Numbered from the stretch's first letter, positions 10,218 to 19,087 are shown. The stretch: 64,000 nucleotides of DNA from Candidatus Tepidiaquacellales bacterium OLB4/UTCHB1 (GCA_002050165.1 MWSW01000019.1:1-64000), one strand, 5' to 3'. The notes: generated from the letters alone by a model not told the origin. A program made the numbers and translations.

Positions 10218-11464
10218 TGTCAGCATCAGAATTTTTTAAAAAGTTTGATTTAACGCTTGTTCTCGCTACGATCTCGCTTATTACACTTGGCGTATTTGCG
10301 ATTTTCAGCGCTACCTCAAGCAGCGAGTTTTCTGAGCAGTTTTATGAACGACACATGATATTTGGTATTGCCGGAGTTGTAATGATGTTAGTTATTTCGT
10401 ATCTGCCACCAAAACACCTGGAGAAGGTATCTTCAGTTTTATATGTTTTATCGCTTTTGTTATTGGTAAGCGTTCTCATATTCGGAAAAAAAATATCTGG
10501 ACAGAGGAGTTGGTTTAGCTTTGGTGGATTTGGGATACAGCCCGCAGAATTTGCTAAAGTCGCAACCGTTATGATTGTTGCCTTTTTCCTCTCAAAGGAT
10601 TCAGAGGGTAGAAATTCAAAACTTGGTTTAAAAGATACACTGGTAATTGCCGGTTTGGTGCTTTTACCTGTGGCGTTGATTGCGCTTCAACCTGATACTG
10701 GAACAAATTTAGTATTTCTCTCAATCCTTATCCCGGTGTTCCTTTGGGCTGGTATGCCTGCATTTTTTATAGTCGCACTTATTGCGCCGGTAATCGTCGC
10801 AATCTCTGCATTCTTATCCGATATAGTAGGAAATTATTTGCTGTACGTGGTTCTTGCGATAACTGCGATCGGGATTTTTTTGTTTAAGGAAAAGCAGTAT
10901 CTGAAAATCGGAGTTATTGTACTTTGTCTGATTGCGGGTTTTGGTTCCGACTATGTTTATGACCATTTAGAGACGTACCAGCAAAAGCGGATAATGTCAG
11001 TATTTGATCCTACATCCGATCCGAGAGGGAGCGGTTACAATGTAATCCAGTCCAAAGTTGCTATTGGTTCCGGTGGATTGTTCGGTAAAGGTTATATGCA
11101 GGGGACTCAAACACAATTAAACTTTATTCCGGCACAATGGACGGATTTCATTTTTTGTATGGTGGGGGAAGAATTCGGGTTCATTGGCTCAGTTGTATTG
11201 ATTATTTTATATCTGGTTATCGTGATAAAATTAATAAATAATGGATACAATGCCCGGAGCCGGTTTTTAAGCCTTGCCTGTATTGGATTTGCGTCTGTGT
11301 TTCTGTTTCACCTTTTCATTAATATCGGGATGACAGTTGGAATATTACCGGTTATCGGGATTCCGCTGCCACTATTAAGTTATGGCGTTTCTTCATTGCT
11401 TTCGTTTACGATTATGCTCGGTATAGGAATGAATGCATATAGAAATCGTAATATCGTCTTTTAA
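10217..11464 (+). CDS. rodA: Peptidoglycan glycosyltransferase RodA (SEDS family)
   Basis: RodA polymerises lipid II into glycan strands and works as a pair with PBP2. The 415-aa protein is a multi-pass SEDS membrane protein. Family motifs seen are SGQRSWFSFGGFGIQPAEFAK, ALQPDTGTNLVF (containing the catalytic Asp), IGSGGLFGKGY, FIPAQWTDFIFCMVGEEFGF and GIPLPLLSYGVSSLL. The ATG at 10217 shares a base with the mrdA stop. A stretch of extra hydrophobic sequence around residues 185-240 is somewhat longer than in E. coli RodA. It ends the rod-shape block and is followed 12 nt later by dcd. Confidence 0.95.
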   Translation: MSASEFFKKFDLTLVLATISLITLGVFAIFSATSSSEFSEQFYERHMIFGIAGVVMMLVISYLPPKHLEKVSSVLYVLSLLLLVSVLIFGKKISGQRSWFSFGGFGIQPAEFAKVATVMIVAFFLSKDSEGRNSKLGLKDTLVIAGLVLLPVALIALQPDTGTNLVFLSILIPVFLWAGMPAFFIVALIAPVIVAISAFLSDIVGNYLLYVVLAITAIGIFLFKEKQYLKIGVIVLCLIAGFGSDYVYDHLETYQQKRIMSVFDPTSDPRGSGYNVIQSKVAIGSGGLFGKGYMQGTQTQLNFIPAQWTDFIFCMVGEEFGFIGSVVLIILYLVIVIKLINNGYNARSRFLSLACIGFASVFLFHLFINIGMTVGILPVIGIPLPLLSYGVSSLLSFTIMLGIGMNAYRNRNIVF

Positions 11465-11476
11465 AATATCTTGCAA

Positions 11477-12013
11477 ATGATACTCTCTGATAAAAAAATT
11501 CTCGAGGAAATTGAAAATAAAAATATTGTTATCGAGCCTTTTTCGATTGACTGCCTCGGCTCGAACAGTTACGATGTTCATTTAGGTGAATGGCTCGCCG
11601 TTTATGATGATGATGTTTTGGATGCGAGGAAGCACAACAAAATTTCTCATTTCAAAATAAATGAAGACGGATTTTTATTGCTCCCTACAAAATTATATCT
11701 CGGCGTTACATTGGAATACACTGAAACGTTGAATTGCGTACCGTTCCTAGAGGGCAAATCATCAGTTGGCAGGCTCGGGATTGACATTCACGCTACAGCC
11801 GGAAAAGGAGATGTCGGATTTAAAAATAACTGGACGTTGGAGATTTCGGTTAAACAACCTGTGCGGGTTTATAAAGGTATGCCGATTGGTCAGTTGATTT
11901 ACTTTAAGGTTGAAGGTGATGTTTTGACTTCTTATGATGAAAAACCTTCGGCAAAATATAATAAGAAAACAATTAAACCTGTTGAATCAATGATGTGGAA
12001 AAATAAATTCTAA
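11477..12013 (+). CDS. dcd: dCTP deaminase
   Basis: Dcd converts dCTP to dUTP, feeding dTMP synthesis. Starting at ATG 11477 the 178-aa protein opens MILSDKKILEEIE, the usual family start. A TTG two codons earlier (11471) is in frame and is less likely. Motifs seen are GSNSYDVHLGEW, EGKSSVGRLGIDIHATAG and NNWTLEIS, the last carrying the catalytic Glu. The C-terminal PSAKYNKK segment matches the nucleotide-covering tail. Whether the protein also has the dUTPase activity of some archaeal and other forms cannot be decided by eye. It overlaps pyrF by one base (TAATG), so two pyrimidine genes are coupled. Confidence 0.92.
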   Translation: MILSDKKILEEIENKNIVIEPFSIDCLGSNSYDVHLGEWLAVYDDDVLDARKHNKISHFKINEDGFLLLPTKLYLGVTLEYTETLNCVPFLEGKSSVGRLGIDIHATAGKGDVGFKNNWTLEISVKQPVRVYKGMPIGQLIYFKVEGDVLTSYDEKPSAKYNKKTIKPVESMMWKNKF

Positions 12014-12816
12014 TGAGTTATTCAGATTTATCGAAACATATAATTCAAAAAAAAAAATCACACCTCGTAGTTGGTCTTGATACAGATATTTCAAAAGTTC
12101 CGGAGTACTTCAGGGGATTTATAAACCCTGTTCTTGAATTCAATAAAAATGTAATTGATGCAACCAAGGATATAGTTGCGGGTTACAAAATGAACTCTGC
12201 ATTCTATGAGGCTGCCGGAGGAACAGGCTTGAATGCTTTATTACAGACGGCGGATTACATACCGGATAACTGTCTGAAGATAGTAGATGCAAAACGCTCG
12301 GATATTTCAAATTCTGCAGAGCAATATGCTAAGATATTTTTTGATAAAATGGATTTTGACAGTATTACAATCAATCCTTATATGGGTTATGATGCAGCAG
12401 CGCCGTTTTTGGAAAGAAACTCGCGTGGTATTTACGTACTTGCTTTAACTTCAAATCCAAGCGCTTCCGAATTCCAGAAGTTAAAAGTTGGGAATAAGTA
12501 TTTATTTGAATTAATTATTGATGTCGCAAGTAAATGGAAAAAAGGTTCAGTAGGTTTCGTGTTCGGAGCAAATCATTTAAAAGAGATTAAAAGTTTTTCA
12601 AAAAAGTATTCTGACATTCCCTTGCTTATTCCCGGCATAGGATTTCAGGGGAACGATTTAAATAACCTGCTAAAAAATCTGAATTCAGAAAATTTTTTGA
12701 TTAATTCCAGCAGGGGAATTATTTATGCTCCGGGTAAAAAAGTCAGTAATGAAGAATTTAAATCCATCATAATTAAAAAAGTTATATCGCTTAACAATTC
12801 TATAAATAAATTTTAA
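12013..12816 (+). CDS. pyrF: Orotidine 5'-phosphate decarboxylase
   Basis: PyrF decarboxylates OMP to UMP, the last step of UMP synthesis. The 267-aa length fits the longer type-2 subfamily. The catalytic charged network is visible as VDAKRSDISN (Asp92, Lys94, Asp97), with substrate-binding NPYMGYDAA and GFVFGANH downstream, and LIPGIGFQGND plus INSSRGIIYA near the phosphate-binding end. The start ATG at 12013 lies inside the dcd stop. Its pathway partner pyrE is in the same window on the other strand (30978-31556), so the last two steps of UMP synthesis are about 19 kb apart rather than linked. Confidence 0.95.
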   Translation: MSYSDLSKHIIQKKKSHLVVGLDTDISKVPEYFRGFINPVLEFNKNVIDATKDIVAGYKMNSAFYEAAGGTGLNALLQTADYIPDNCLKIVDAKRSDISNSAEQYAKIFFDKMDFDSITINPYMGYDAAAPFLERNSRGIYVLALTSNPSASEFQKLKVGNKYLFELIIDVASKWKKGSVGFVFGANHLKEIKSFSKKYSDIPLLIPGIGFQGNDLNNLLKNLNSENFLINSSRGIIYAPGKKVSNEEFKSIIIKKVISLNNSINKF

Positions 12817-12822
12817 ATCATA

Positions 12823-14568
12823 ATGATTATCAATCGCATTTTGAGTTATTTTACATTGTCGCTGATTTCAATATCCGCCTTATTCATTAGCTGTGGAAAA
12901 ACTACAGTTGAAAATTTCAGGGAGCTTAGCGGTGGAATTAAAGGCGGCGGTACGTACAGAACAAATGAGCTTGAGAATATCAGAAGCCTTGATCCGGTAG
13001 GTATTAACGATGTCGTCTCTCACCATGTTGCGCATCAGATATATGATAACCTTTTTGATCTTGATTCAAATCTTAAACTTGTACCAATGCTCGCTGAGTC
13101 CTACAAAGTGAGCGAAGACGGAACTACATATACGTTTAAAATCAGACAAGGTGTTTATTTCCACGACAACAAATGTTTTCCCGATGGTAAAGGCAGGGAA
13201 GTAACAGCGGAGGATGTTAAATATTCTTTTGACAGAATCTGCGATCCCAGAACCGGTTCAAAGACATTCAATTACTTCGTTAACTATGTTGTAGGTGCGA
13301 GGGAATATTATGATGGGATCAGCGAAGCACTTAAAAACGAACAGTCACCGAAACTGAAAGGTGTTTCGGGTTACAAAGCAAAAGGTAAATATGAATTTGA
13401 AATTAAACTCATCCAGCCTTTTGCACCTTTTATTTATTACACCACTCTTGCATCAACTTATGTTGTTCCTAAAGAAGCAGTGGTAATGTACGGTCAGGAT
13501 TTCTTTCAGAATCCTGTAGGAACCGGACCATTTATCTTTGGCGACTGGAAGCCGGACTTTGAGTTGAATCTGCATCGTAACCCGAACTATTGGATGAAAG
13601 ATGAACACGGCAATCAGCTTCCGTACGTTGATAATATCAAATTCAGCTTTCTTAAAGACAACTCACAGCAATTACTCGAATTCAAAAACGGTAATCTTGA
13701 CGAGTGCTACCGGATTCCAAATGAAATATTCAAGGAAGTTGTAAATGAAAACAAAGAGCTTACACCCGGTTGGTCGCAATTCGTTTTGCAACGGGTTCCG
13801 ACTTTAGCAATTCAGTATTATGGAATGTTAGTTACATCTGATTTATTTAAGGACAAGCGTGTACGGCAGGCAATTAACTATGCAATTGACCGCGATAAAA
13901 TCGTAAGGTTTGTTTTGAATGGCCAGGGTTATATGGGTGCTGTTTATGGAATTGTTCCCCCTTCTATGACAAACTACGATGTGGAAAAAATAGACGGATA
14001 CGAGTTCAATCTTCAGAAGGCGAAGGACTTAATGGCTGAAGCGGGATACCCTGATGGTAAAGGATTTCCCGAACTTTCGTTGCAGATTAACGCGGGCGGT
14101 GACAGAAATATTCAGATAGCAGAAGCAATACAGGCGATGCTCAAGGAAATTGGAATCACGATGAAACTGGAAATTGTACAATTTGCTCAACATCTTGATA
14201 ACATTGACGCGGGTAAAGCTCCATTTTATCGGCTCGGTTGGATTGGCGATTATCCAGATCCTGAAAACTTCCTGAATTTATATTACGGTAAAAACGTCCC
14301 CGCAGATCCAAATGCAATAAGTCCGATAAACAGTACAAGGTATAAAAATGAAAAGTTCGATGAAATATTTGAAGAAGCGCTCAGAACAATTGATGAAAAA
14401 AAGCGATATGAATTGTACCAGAAAGCAGAGCAAATAGCTGTATCTGATGCTCCAATGATGTACATTTATTATGATGAGGATTATTTATTGCTCCAACCTC
14501 ACGTAAGAGGGATAAAACTTGACCCGATGCACCGTGTAAATTTCAGACATTTATGGCTTGATAAATAA
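12823..14568 (+). CDS. Peptide/nickel-type ABC transporter substrate-binding lipoprotein
   Basis: This 581-aa protein is a family 5 extracellular solute-binding protein (DppA/OppA-like). The signal peptide ends in a lipobox (LFISC, Cys24), so it is probably lipid-anchored. The family signature region LAESYKVSEDGTTYTFKIRQ is followed by FHDNKCFPDGKGREVTAEDV. Later segments include GTGPFIFGDWKPD, DKRVRQAINYAIDRDKIV and FYRLGWIGDYPDPENF. Ligands in this family are usually oligopeptides, though some bind nickel, sugars or murein peptides. It starts 6 nt after pyrF. The matching permeases are at 15359-17349, separated by an NlpC/P60 gene and a terminator, and no ATPase gene is nearby. Confidence 0.92.
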   Translation: MIINRILSYFTLSLISISALFISCGKTTVENFRELSGGIKGGGTYRTNELENIRSLDPVGINDVVSHHVAHQIYDNLFDLDSNLKLVPMLAESYKVSEDGTTYTFKIRQGVYFHDNKCFPDGKGREVTAEDVKYSFDRICDPRTGSKTFNYFVNYVVGAREYYDGISEALKNEQSPKLKGVSGYKAKGKYEFEIKLIQPFAPFIYYTTLASTYVVPKEAVVMYGQDFFQNPVGTGPFIFGDWKPDFELNLHRNPNYWMKDEHGNQLPYVDNIKFSFLKDNSQQLLEFKNGNLDECYRIPNEIFKEVVNENKELTPGWSQFVLQRVPTLAIQYYGMLVTSDLFKDKRVRQAINYAIDRDKIVRFVLNGQGYMGAVYGIVPPSMTNYDVEKIDGYEFNLQKAKDLMAEAGYPDGKGFPELSLQINAGGDRNIQIAEAIQAMLKEIGITMKLEIVQFAQHLDNIDAGKAPFYRLGWIGDYPDPENFLNLYYGKNVPADPNAISPINSTRYKNEKFDEIFEEALRTIDEKKRYELYQKAEQIAVSDAPMMYIYYDEDYLLLQPHVRGIKLDPMHRVNFRHLWLDK

Positions 14569-14633
14569 TATTATAATGTTCATGTTTGCACTTGTGTTCT
14601 TTTATAATTCTCAAACTAAAGGGGAGAAATTAA

Positions 14634-15272
14634 ATGCATGTTTCCGGTAAGGGCTTAAAATCACTCTTGATTATACTGGGTATAGCAGTATTTTTAGGCG
14701 GATGTTCAAGCTCTCGAGAACTTTCAAGAGATAGGGATTTAACGGGTAATAGTGATGATAATTCTGAGGAATTAATTGCCAGTACTACCCTGACTTCAAA
14801 AAACCATATCTCTAAAGGAAATCTGGAGTCTCTTTCCAGTTCTTTGACAAGAATAGTCACCAAAGATGTAAGCACGACCAAAGAGATGGACGAAGTTATG
14901 TTTAAAGTAATTGAATATCTTAACACACCATACCTTTGGGGCGGTACAACGAAGCGGGGAATTGACTGCTCTGCGTTTGTTCAATCAGTAATGTATCAGG
15001 CGCTCGGCATAATGATTCCGCGGACTTCATACGAGCAATCAAGAGTCGGCGAACCGGTCGAAACTGAAAATCTTCAGTTCGGCGATCTTGTTTTCTTCGA
15101 TACAATGAATAAAGGTAGAGTTACACACGTTGGTATTTACCTTTCCGACGGGTACTTCGTGCACTCCGGTTCAAGAACGGGTGTAATTGTTGCATCGCTT
15201 GATTCGGATTATTACTCAAGGACTTTTCTTTTTGCAAAGAGAGTAATTGGATTAGACAACACTGATTTCTAA
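14634..15272 (+). CDS. NlpC/P60 (C40) cell-wall peptidase, lipoprotein
   Basis: Members of this family cut peptide bonds in peptidoglycan stems, typically gamma-D-Glu-diaminopimelate. The 212-aa protein has a lipoprotein signal peptide (AVFLGGC, Cys24), a linker of about 70 residues rich in Ser and Thr, then the catalytic domain. That domain shows YLWGGTTKRGIDCSAFVQ with Cys112, THVGIYLSDG with His165, and a third polar residue His177 in YFVHSGSRTG. An AGGGGAG ribosome site lies 9 nt before the ATG, one of few strong ones here. It lies between a peptide-binding lipoprotein and two peptide-type permeases, which suggests, but does not prove, a role in releasing murein peptides for uptake. Confidence 0.92.
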   Translation: MHVSGKGLKSLLIILGIAVFLGGCSSSRELSRDRDLTGNSDDNSEELIASTTLTSKNHISKGNLESLSSSLTRIVTKDVSTTKEMDEVMFKVIEYLNTPYLWGGTTKRGIDCSAFVQSVMYQALGIMIPRTSYEQSRVGEPVETENLQFGDLVFFDTMNKGRVTHVGIYLSDGYFVHSGSRTGVIVASLDSDYYSRTFLFAKRVIGLDNTDF

Positions 15273-15296
15273 AAATTTTCAAATATTTTTTTAGTT

Positions 15297-15330
15297 AAGT
15301 CCCGGGATGAAATACTTTCGGGACTTTTTT
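15297..15330 (+). terminator. Rho-independent terminator between NlpC/P60 gene and dppB-like gene
   Basis: An 8-bp perfect stem (AAGTCCCG, 15297-15304, with CGGGACTT, 15319-15326) closes a 14-nt loop and is followed by a run of six T (15325-15330). It lies 24 nt after the NlpC/P60 stop and only 28 nt before the start codon of the next gene on the same strand. Confidence 0.85.
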
Positions 15331-15358
15331 ATTTAAAATTCCGATTTCACCAATCCTG

Positions 15359-16285
15359 ATGTGGAAATTCATAGTTAAAAATTTTTTATATTCACTGCTT
15401 GTAATAATCGGAGTAATCACGGTTACGTTTGCGTTATTGTATATAGTTCCGGGTGACCCTGCGAGAATGTTACTCGGACAAAGGGCGGACGAGGAATCCG
15501 TGAAACGAGTTAAAGAAGAATTAGGATTAGACAAACCCATCACCACCCAGTATCTGAACTTTATCATGAAAGCCGCACAGGGTGACCTCGGGAGGTCTTA
15601 TGCGACCAACAGGGAAGTTGCGGCAATCATTATTGAAAAATTCCCTGCAACTGCTTTGCTTGCAATCAGCGCAATGTTACTCTCAAGTATTCTTGGGGTA
15701 ATTATCGGTGTAATCTCTGCTATTCGGTCTTATTCATTTACTGACAATGCTTCAATGGTTTTTGCACTTTTCGGTATTTCAATACCGCAATTTGTTTTTG
15801 CGCTGCTGATGGCTTTGGTCTTCGGGTCAATTTTGAAATGGTTACCGATTTCAGGGTACATAACAGATGGTTGGGATCACCTCATACTCCCGATGTTAAC
15901 TCTTGCACTCAGACCTTTGGCAATCATCGCAAGGATTACACGTTCATCAATGCTTGACGTACTCAATCAGGATTACATCAGAACCGCGAAGGCAAAAGGA
16001 CTTAGTGAAATGAAAGTAGTCTTCAAGCATTCGCTCAGAAATGCACTAACACCGGTTGTTACGACTTTGAGCGCTTCGCTTGCTGCTACTCTCGGAGGTG
16101 CATTCTTTATTGAATTTATCTTCAACTGGCCGGGAATCGGTTTGCTTGCGATTGATTCGATCCTGAAACTTGATTTTCCGATGATACAGGGAACGGTTTT
16201 GTTCAGTGCTATTATTTTCGTTCTGATTAATTTCCTTGTTGACATAATTTATGCCTTCCTCGATCCAAAAGTTAAACTTGCATGA
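15359..16285 (+). CDS. ABC transporter permease, DppB/OppB type
   Basis: The 308-aa inner-membrane protein has about six membrane helices and opens with the typical first helix followed by FALLYIVPGDPARMLLGQRA. The EAA loop that contacts the ATPase is visible around DYIRTAKAKGLSEMKVVFKH, followed by SLRNALTPVVT. The end DIIYAFLDPKVKLA is typical of DppB. It would form a heterodimer with the next gene product and accept substrate from a family 5 binding protein, most likely the one at 12823. It starts at ATG 15359 immediately after a terminator and overlaps the next gene by ATGA. Confidence 0.92.
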   Translation: MWKFIVKNFLYSLLVIIGVITVTFALLYIVPGDPARMLLGQRADEESVKRVKEELGLDKPITTQYLNFIMKAAQGDLGRSYATNREVAAIIIEKFPATALLAISAMLLSSILGVIIGVISAIRSYSFTDNASMVFALFGISIPQFVFALLMALVFGSILKWLPISGYITDGWDHLILPMLTLALRPLAIIARITRSSMLDVLNQDYIRTAKAKGLSEMKVVFKHSLRNALTPVVTTLSASLAATLGGAFFIEFIFNWPGIGLLAIDSILKLDFPMIQGTVLFSAIIFVLINFLVDIIYAFLDPKVKLA

Positions 16286-17349
16286 AAGCAGAGATAACCG
16301 GCAATAAAAATATTCAGGGTAAAAGTCTCTGGTATTACTCATGGAAGCGATTAAAGAAAAACAAGCTCGCGATGGCGGGCCTCGTTATAATTTTCATAAT
16401 GATTTTTATCGCTTTGCTTGCCGATGTAATATCACCTTATAACCCGAACGATCAAATTCTTGAATTCGCTACAAAGCCGGTGAACTTTGAAGGGACTGTT
16501 CTATTAAAAAAATCAGACAACAATGAGAGCGGTTTCGATTATTTGCCGATAAATAATTTTTTAAGAGAGGAAAACGATTCGGTTTATTACGAAGATTTTA
16601 ATAGGACAGAAAGGAGCATTAATACAAATGAACTAATAAGTCCTGACCGGAACGAGTACCTTACACGTTTAAATTTTCTATTGGGTACTGACAGGTTTGG
16701 ACGCGATGTGCTCAGTCGACTGATTTACGGGAGTCGGGTTAGTCTTTCGGTAGGTTTAATTTCAGAAAGTATTGCAATCATCATAGGGCTTATTCTTGGT
16801 GCACTCGCAGGTTATTTCCGTGGAGCAGCCGACAAAGGTATAATGTGGCTGATTAATGTCGTCTGGGCATTCCCGTCAATTTTGTTTGTTATTGCGATTT
16901 CAGTAGTTCTTGGAAAAGGATTCTGGCAGGCGTTCGTTGCTATTGGACTCACTGCATGGGTTGATATTGCAAGAATTGTCCGCGGACAATTTTTCTCTCT
17001 CCGTGAAATGGAATACATTGAGGCCACAAAAGCAATGGGCGCAAATCCTGCGAGGGTTATAATCCGCCACATCCTGCCTAATTGTCTGGGACCTGTGATT
17101 ATTACAGGTACTGTTGGGCTGGCTAATGCTATAATTTTTGAGGCAAGTTTAAGTTTCCTCGGACTCGGAGTTCAACCTCCTACTGCAAGTTGGGGGCAAA
17201 TGATATTTGACGGCTATAAATATATTATTGCCGGAACCAATTGGGGGCTTGCATTATTTCCTTCTCTCGCCATTATGATAGCGGTTTTCTCCGTTAACCT
17301 TTTCGGCGATGGTATTAGAGATGCACTTGATCCGAAACTTACCAAATAA
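16282..17349 (+). CDS. ABC transporter permease, DppC/OppC type, with enlarged periplasmic loop
   Basis: The 355-aa protein is the partner of the DppB-type permease and overlaps it by four bases (ATGA). An N-terminal OppC_N segment and first helix (LAMAGLVIIFIMIFIALLA) precede the conserved FLLGTDRFGRDVLSRLIYG and the EAA loop MEYIEATKAMGANPARVIIR, ending DGIRDALDPKLTK. The stretch between the first helix and GTDRFGRD is about 80 residues, with charged and Asn-rich sequence, roughly 50-60 longer than usual and explaining the extra length. The transporter's ATP-binding subunits (DppD/DppF) are not in this window. Confidence 0.92.
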   Translation: MKAEITGNKNIQGKSLWYYSWKRLKKNKLAMAGLVIIFIMIFIALLADVISPYNPNDQILEFATKPVNFEGTVLLKKSDNNESGFDYLPINNFLREENDSVYYEDFNRTERSINTNELISPDRNEYLTRLNFLLGTDRFGRDVLSRLIYGSRVSLSVGLISESIAIIIGLILGALAGYFRGAADKGIMWLINVVWAFPSILFVIAISVVLGKGFWQAFVAIGLTAWVDIARIVRGQFFSLREMEYIEATKAMGANPARVIIRHILPNCLGPVIITGTVGLANAIIFEASLSFLGLGVQPPTASWGQMIFDGYKYIIAGTNWGLALFPSLAIMIAVFSVNLFGDGIRDALDPKLTK

Positions 17350-17414
17350 AGATTTTTCTATTTCAAAAAATCCAATCTTAAACTAACTTTATTTCAAATA
17401 ATTATCGTTTTCAA

Positions 17415-18536
17415 TTGGATGAACTTAAGTATGTATATTTCTTAAAGTCAATTAAAGGACTTGGTGAAATCAAGATTAAAAAGCTAATCTCGCGGTGCAG
17501 AAATTTTGAACAGCTTAAAGATTTCTTAAACGAAAAGTTTCCTATAATTCAACTTCTCGGCCCGGTATTAGCCGGAAAACTTGAAAAATCGCTGTCTAAC
17601 ACGGCTGCATTTGAAAGAGAATTCGACTTGTTAAAGAAAAAACTTGAATCTTCGGGTATAAAATTCACAACGATAATATCAAAAAATTATCCGGAAAATT
17701 TAAAGCAAATTCCCGATCCACCGGTGATTTTATATTATAAAGGTAAATTGACACGTGAGGATAAATATTCTGTCGGTGTAGTCGGTACTCGTGCACCGAC
17801 GCAATACGGTCAACTTGTTTGTGAGAACTTGACAGAAGGATTATCGAAAAGTTCAGTGCCTGTTATTAGCGGGATGGCAATCGGTGTTGATTCAATAGCT
17901 CATTCGGTGGCTTTACGAAATTCAAATATCACGTATGCAGTACTTGGTAGTGGTGTAGATGTGGTTTATCCTTATGAAAATTCAAAACTGTATAAAGCAA
18001 TTATTGAGCATGGCGCTGTGATATCCGAATATGAGCCGGGTGTCCAGCCTGATAAAACGAATTTTCCGGCTAGGAACAGGATAATCAGCGGTATTAGCAT
18101 TGGGGTTTTAATAATCGAATCGGGTTTAAAAGGCGGTTCACTGATAACTGCAAACTTCGCATTAGACCAGAACAAGGAAGTATTTGCTGTACCGGGAAAT
18201 ATAACATCAAATGCCTCAAAAGGTACAAACGAACTTATCAAGCGGGGTATGGCAAAACCTGTAACTGAAGTTTCGGATATCTTTGAAGAACTTGAGGCGA
18301 AATTAAAGCCAATATTAAAAAAAGAAATTTTTGAAAATCAAGTTAAGGTTATAAAGACTCTTAATGAAAAAGAGAACAAACTATTCAGTGTAATTAATGA
18401 CGAGCCATTAAATATTGATCAGATATCGGAAGTGTCAGGATTCAATATCACCGATTGCCTTGTTAACTTATTATCACTTGAATTTAAAGGTGTAGTCAAA
18501 CAACTCCCCGGGAAAAACTTTATTCGCTCATGTTGA
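17415..18536 (+). CDS. dprA: DNA processing protein DprA (Smf)
   Basis: DprA binds incoming single-stranded DNA during natural transformation and loads RecA. The 373-aa protein has an N-terminal helix-hairpin-helix region (about residues 1-60, YFLKSIKGLGEIKIKKLI), a Rossmann-fold core (about 80-290) with GVVGTRAPTQYG, SGMAIGVDSIAHSVAL, AVLGSGVDVVYPYEN, FPARNRIISGIS and GGSLITANFAL, and a C-terminal winged-helix domain (about 305-373). The start is TTG 17415; the nearby ATG at 17419 is out of frame. It overlaps the DUF3109 gene by 7 bases. Competence genes other than this one are not seen here, and dprA is widely present in species not known to be transformable. Confidence 0.94.
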   Translation: MDELKYVYFLKSIKGLGEIKIKKLISRCRNFEQLKDFLNEKFPIIQLLGPVLAGKLEKSLSNTAAFEREFDLLKKKLESSGIKFTTIISKNYPENLKQIPDPPVILYYKGKLTREDKYSVGVVGTRAPTQYGQLVCENLTEGLSKSSVPVISGMAIGVDSIAHSVALRNSNITYAVLGSGVDVVYPYENSKLYKAIIEHGAVISEYEPGVQPDKTNFPARNRIISGISIGVLIIESGLKGGSLITANFALDQNKEVFAVPGNITSNASKGTNELIKRGMAKPVTEVSDIFEELEAKLKPILKKEIFENQVKVIKTLNEKENKLFSVINDEPLNIDQISEVSGFNITDCLVNLLSLEFKGVVKQLPGKNFIRSC

Positions 18537-19087
18537 AAGTTGACGATCTGATAATTGATACAAGGATTTTTGAGATAAAATTCGTGTGTGATTTAATTAA
18601 ATGCAAAGGTGCATGTTGTACTTTAAAGGGAACGCATGGCGCACCGGTTACCAAAAAAGAAATTGAGATCATAAAAAAAATTTTACCTGTCATTATTAAA
18701 TATCTACCGGAAAAGAATGTAAAGATTATTAAAAGTGACGGGATTTATTACCGTAATGGTAAAGAGTATTCTTTGAATACCGTTAATGATGATGATTGTG
18801 TATTTTCATATATTGAGGGGGGGATAGCAAAGTGTTCCTTTCAGACGGCGTTTCATAACAGGGAAACAGACTTCGTAAAACCGTTATCATGTCACCTTTT
18901 CCCGATTAGAATTTCAGGTAAAAGTAATGAAGTTATAAAATATGAAAAGCTTTATGAATGCGACTCTGCCCTTGATAAGGGAATTGAAGACAATATAACT
19001 TTGTTTGAATTTTCTGAAGAATCGCTCCGGAGAGCTTTTGGTCCGGAAATAGTTTCAGAATTGAAAAAATTGTATCAAAATGATTAA
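18530..19087 (+). CDS. DUF3109 family cysteine-rich protein
   Basis: The 185-aa cytoplasmic protein carries the DUF3109 pattern: CDLIKCKGACCTLKG near the N-terminus, DDCVFSYIEGGIAKCSFQTA in the middle and KPLSCHLFPIRI further on. The set of conserved cysteines suggests binding of zinc or an iron-sulfur cluster, and the family is distantly related to YkgJ-type proteins. Its biochemical role is not established. It overlaps dprA (7 bases) and rpoN (8 bases), so the three are probably translated from one message. DUF3109 is common in Bacteroidota and relatives, which fits the assignment of this genome. Confidence 0.85.
   Translation: MLKVDDLIIDTRIFEIKFVCDLIKCKGACCTLKGTHGAPVTKKEIEIIKKILPVIIKYLPEKNVKIIKSDGIYYRNGKEYSLNTVNDDDCVFSYIEGGIAKCSFQTAFHNRETDFVKPLSCHLFPIRISGKSNEVIKYEKLYECDSALDKGIEDNITLFEFSEESLRRAFGPEIVSELKKLYQND

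Noticed and set aside
12816-12830. A promoter or terminator between pyrF and the substrate-binding protein gene
   Set aside because: Only 6 nt separate the genes and no hairpin is seen; the lipoprotein gene is probably part of the upstream transcript.
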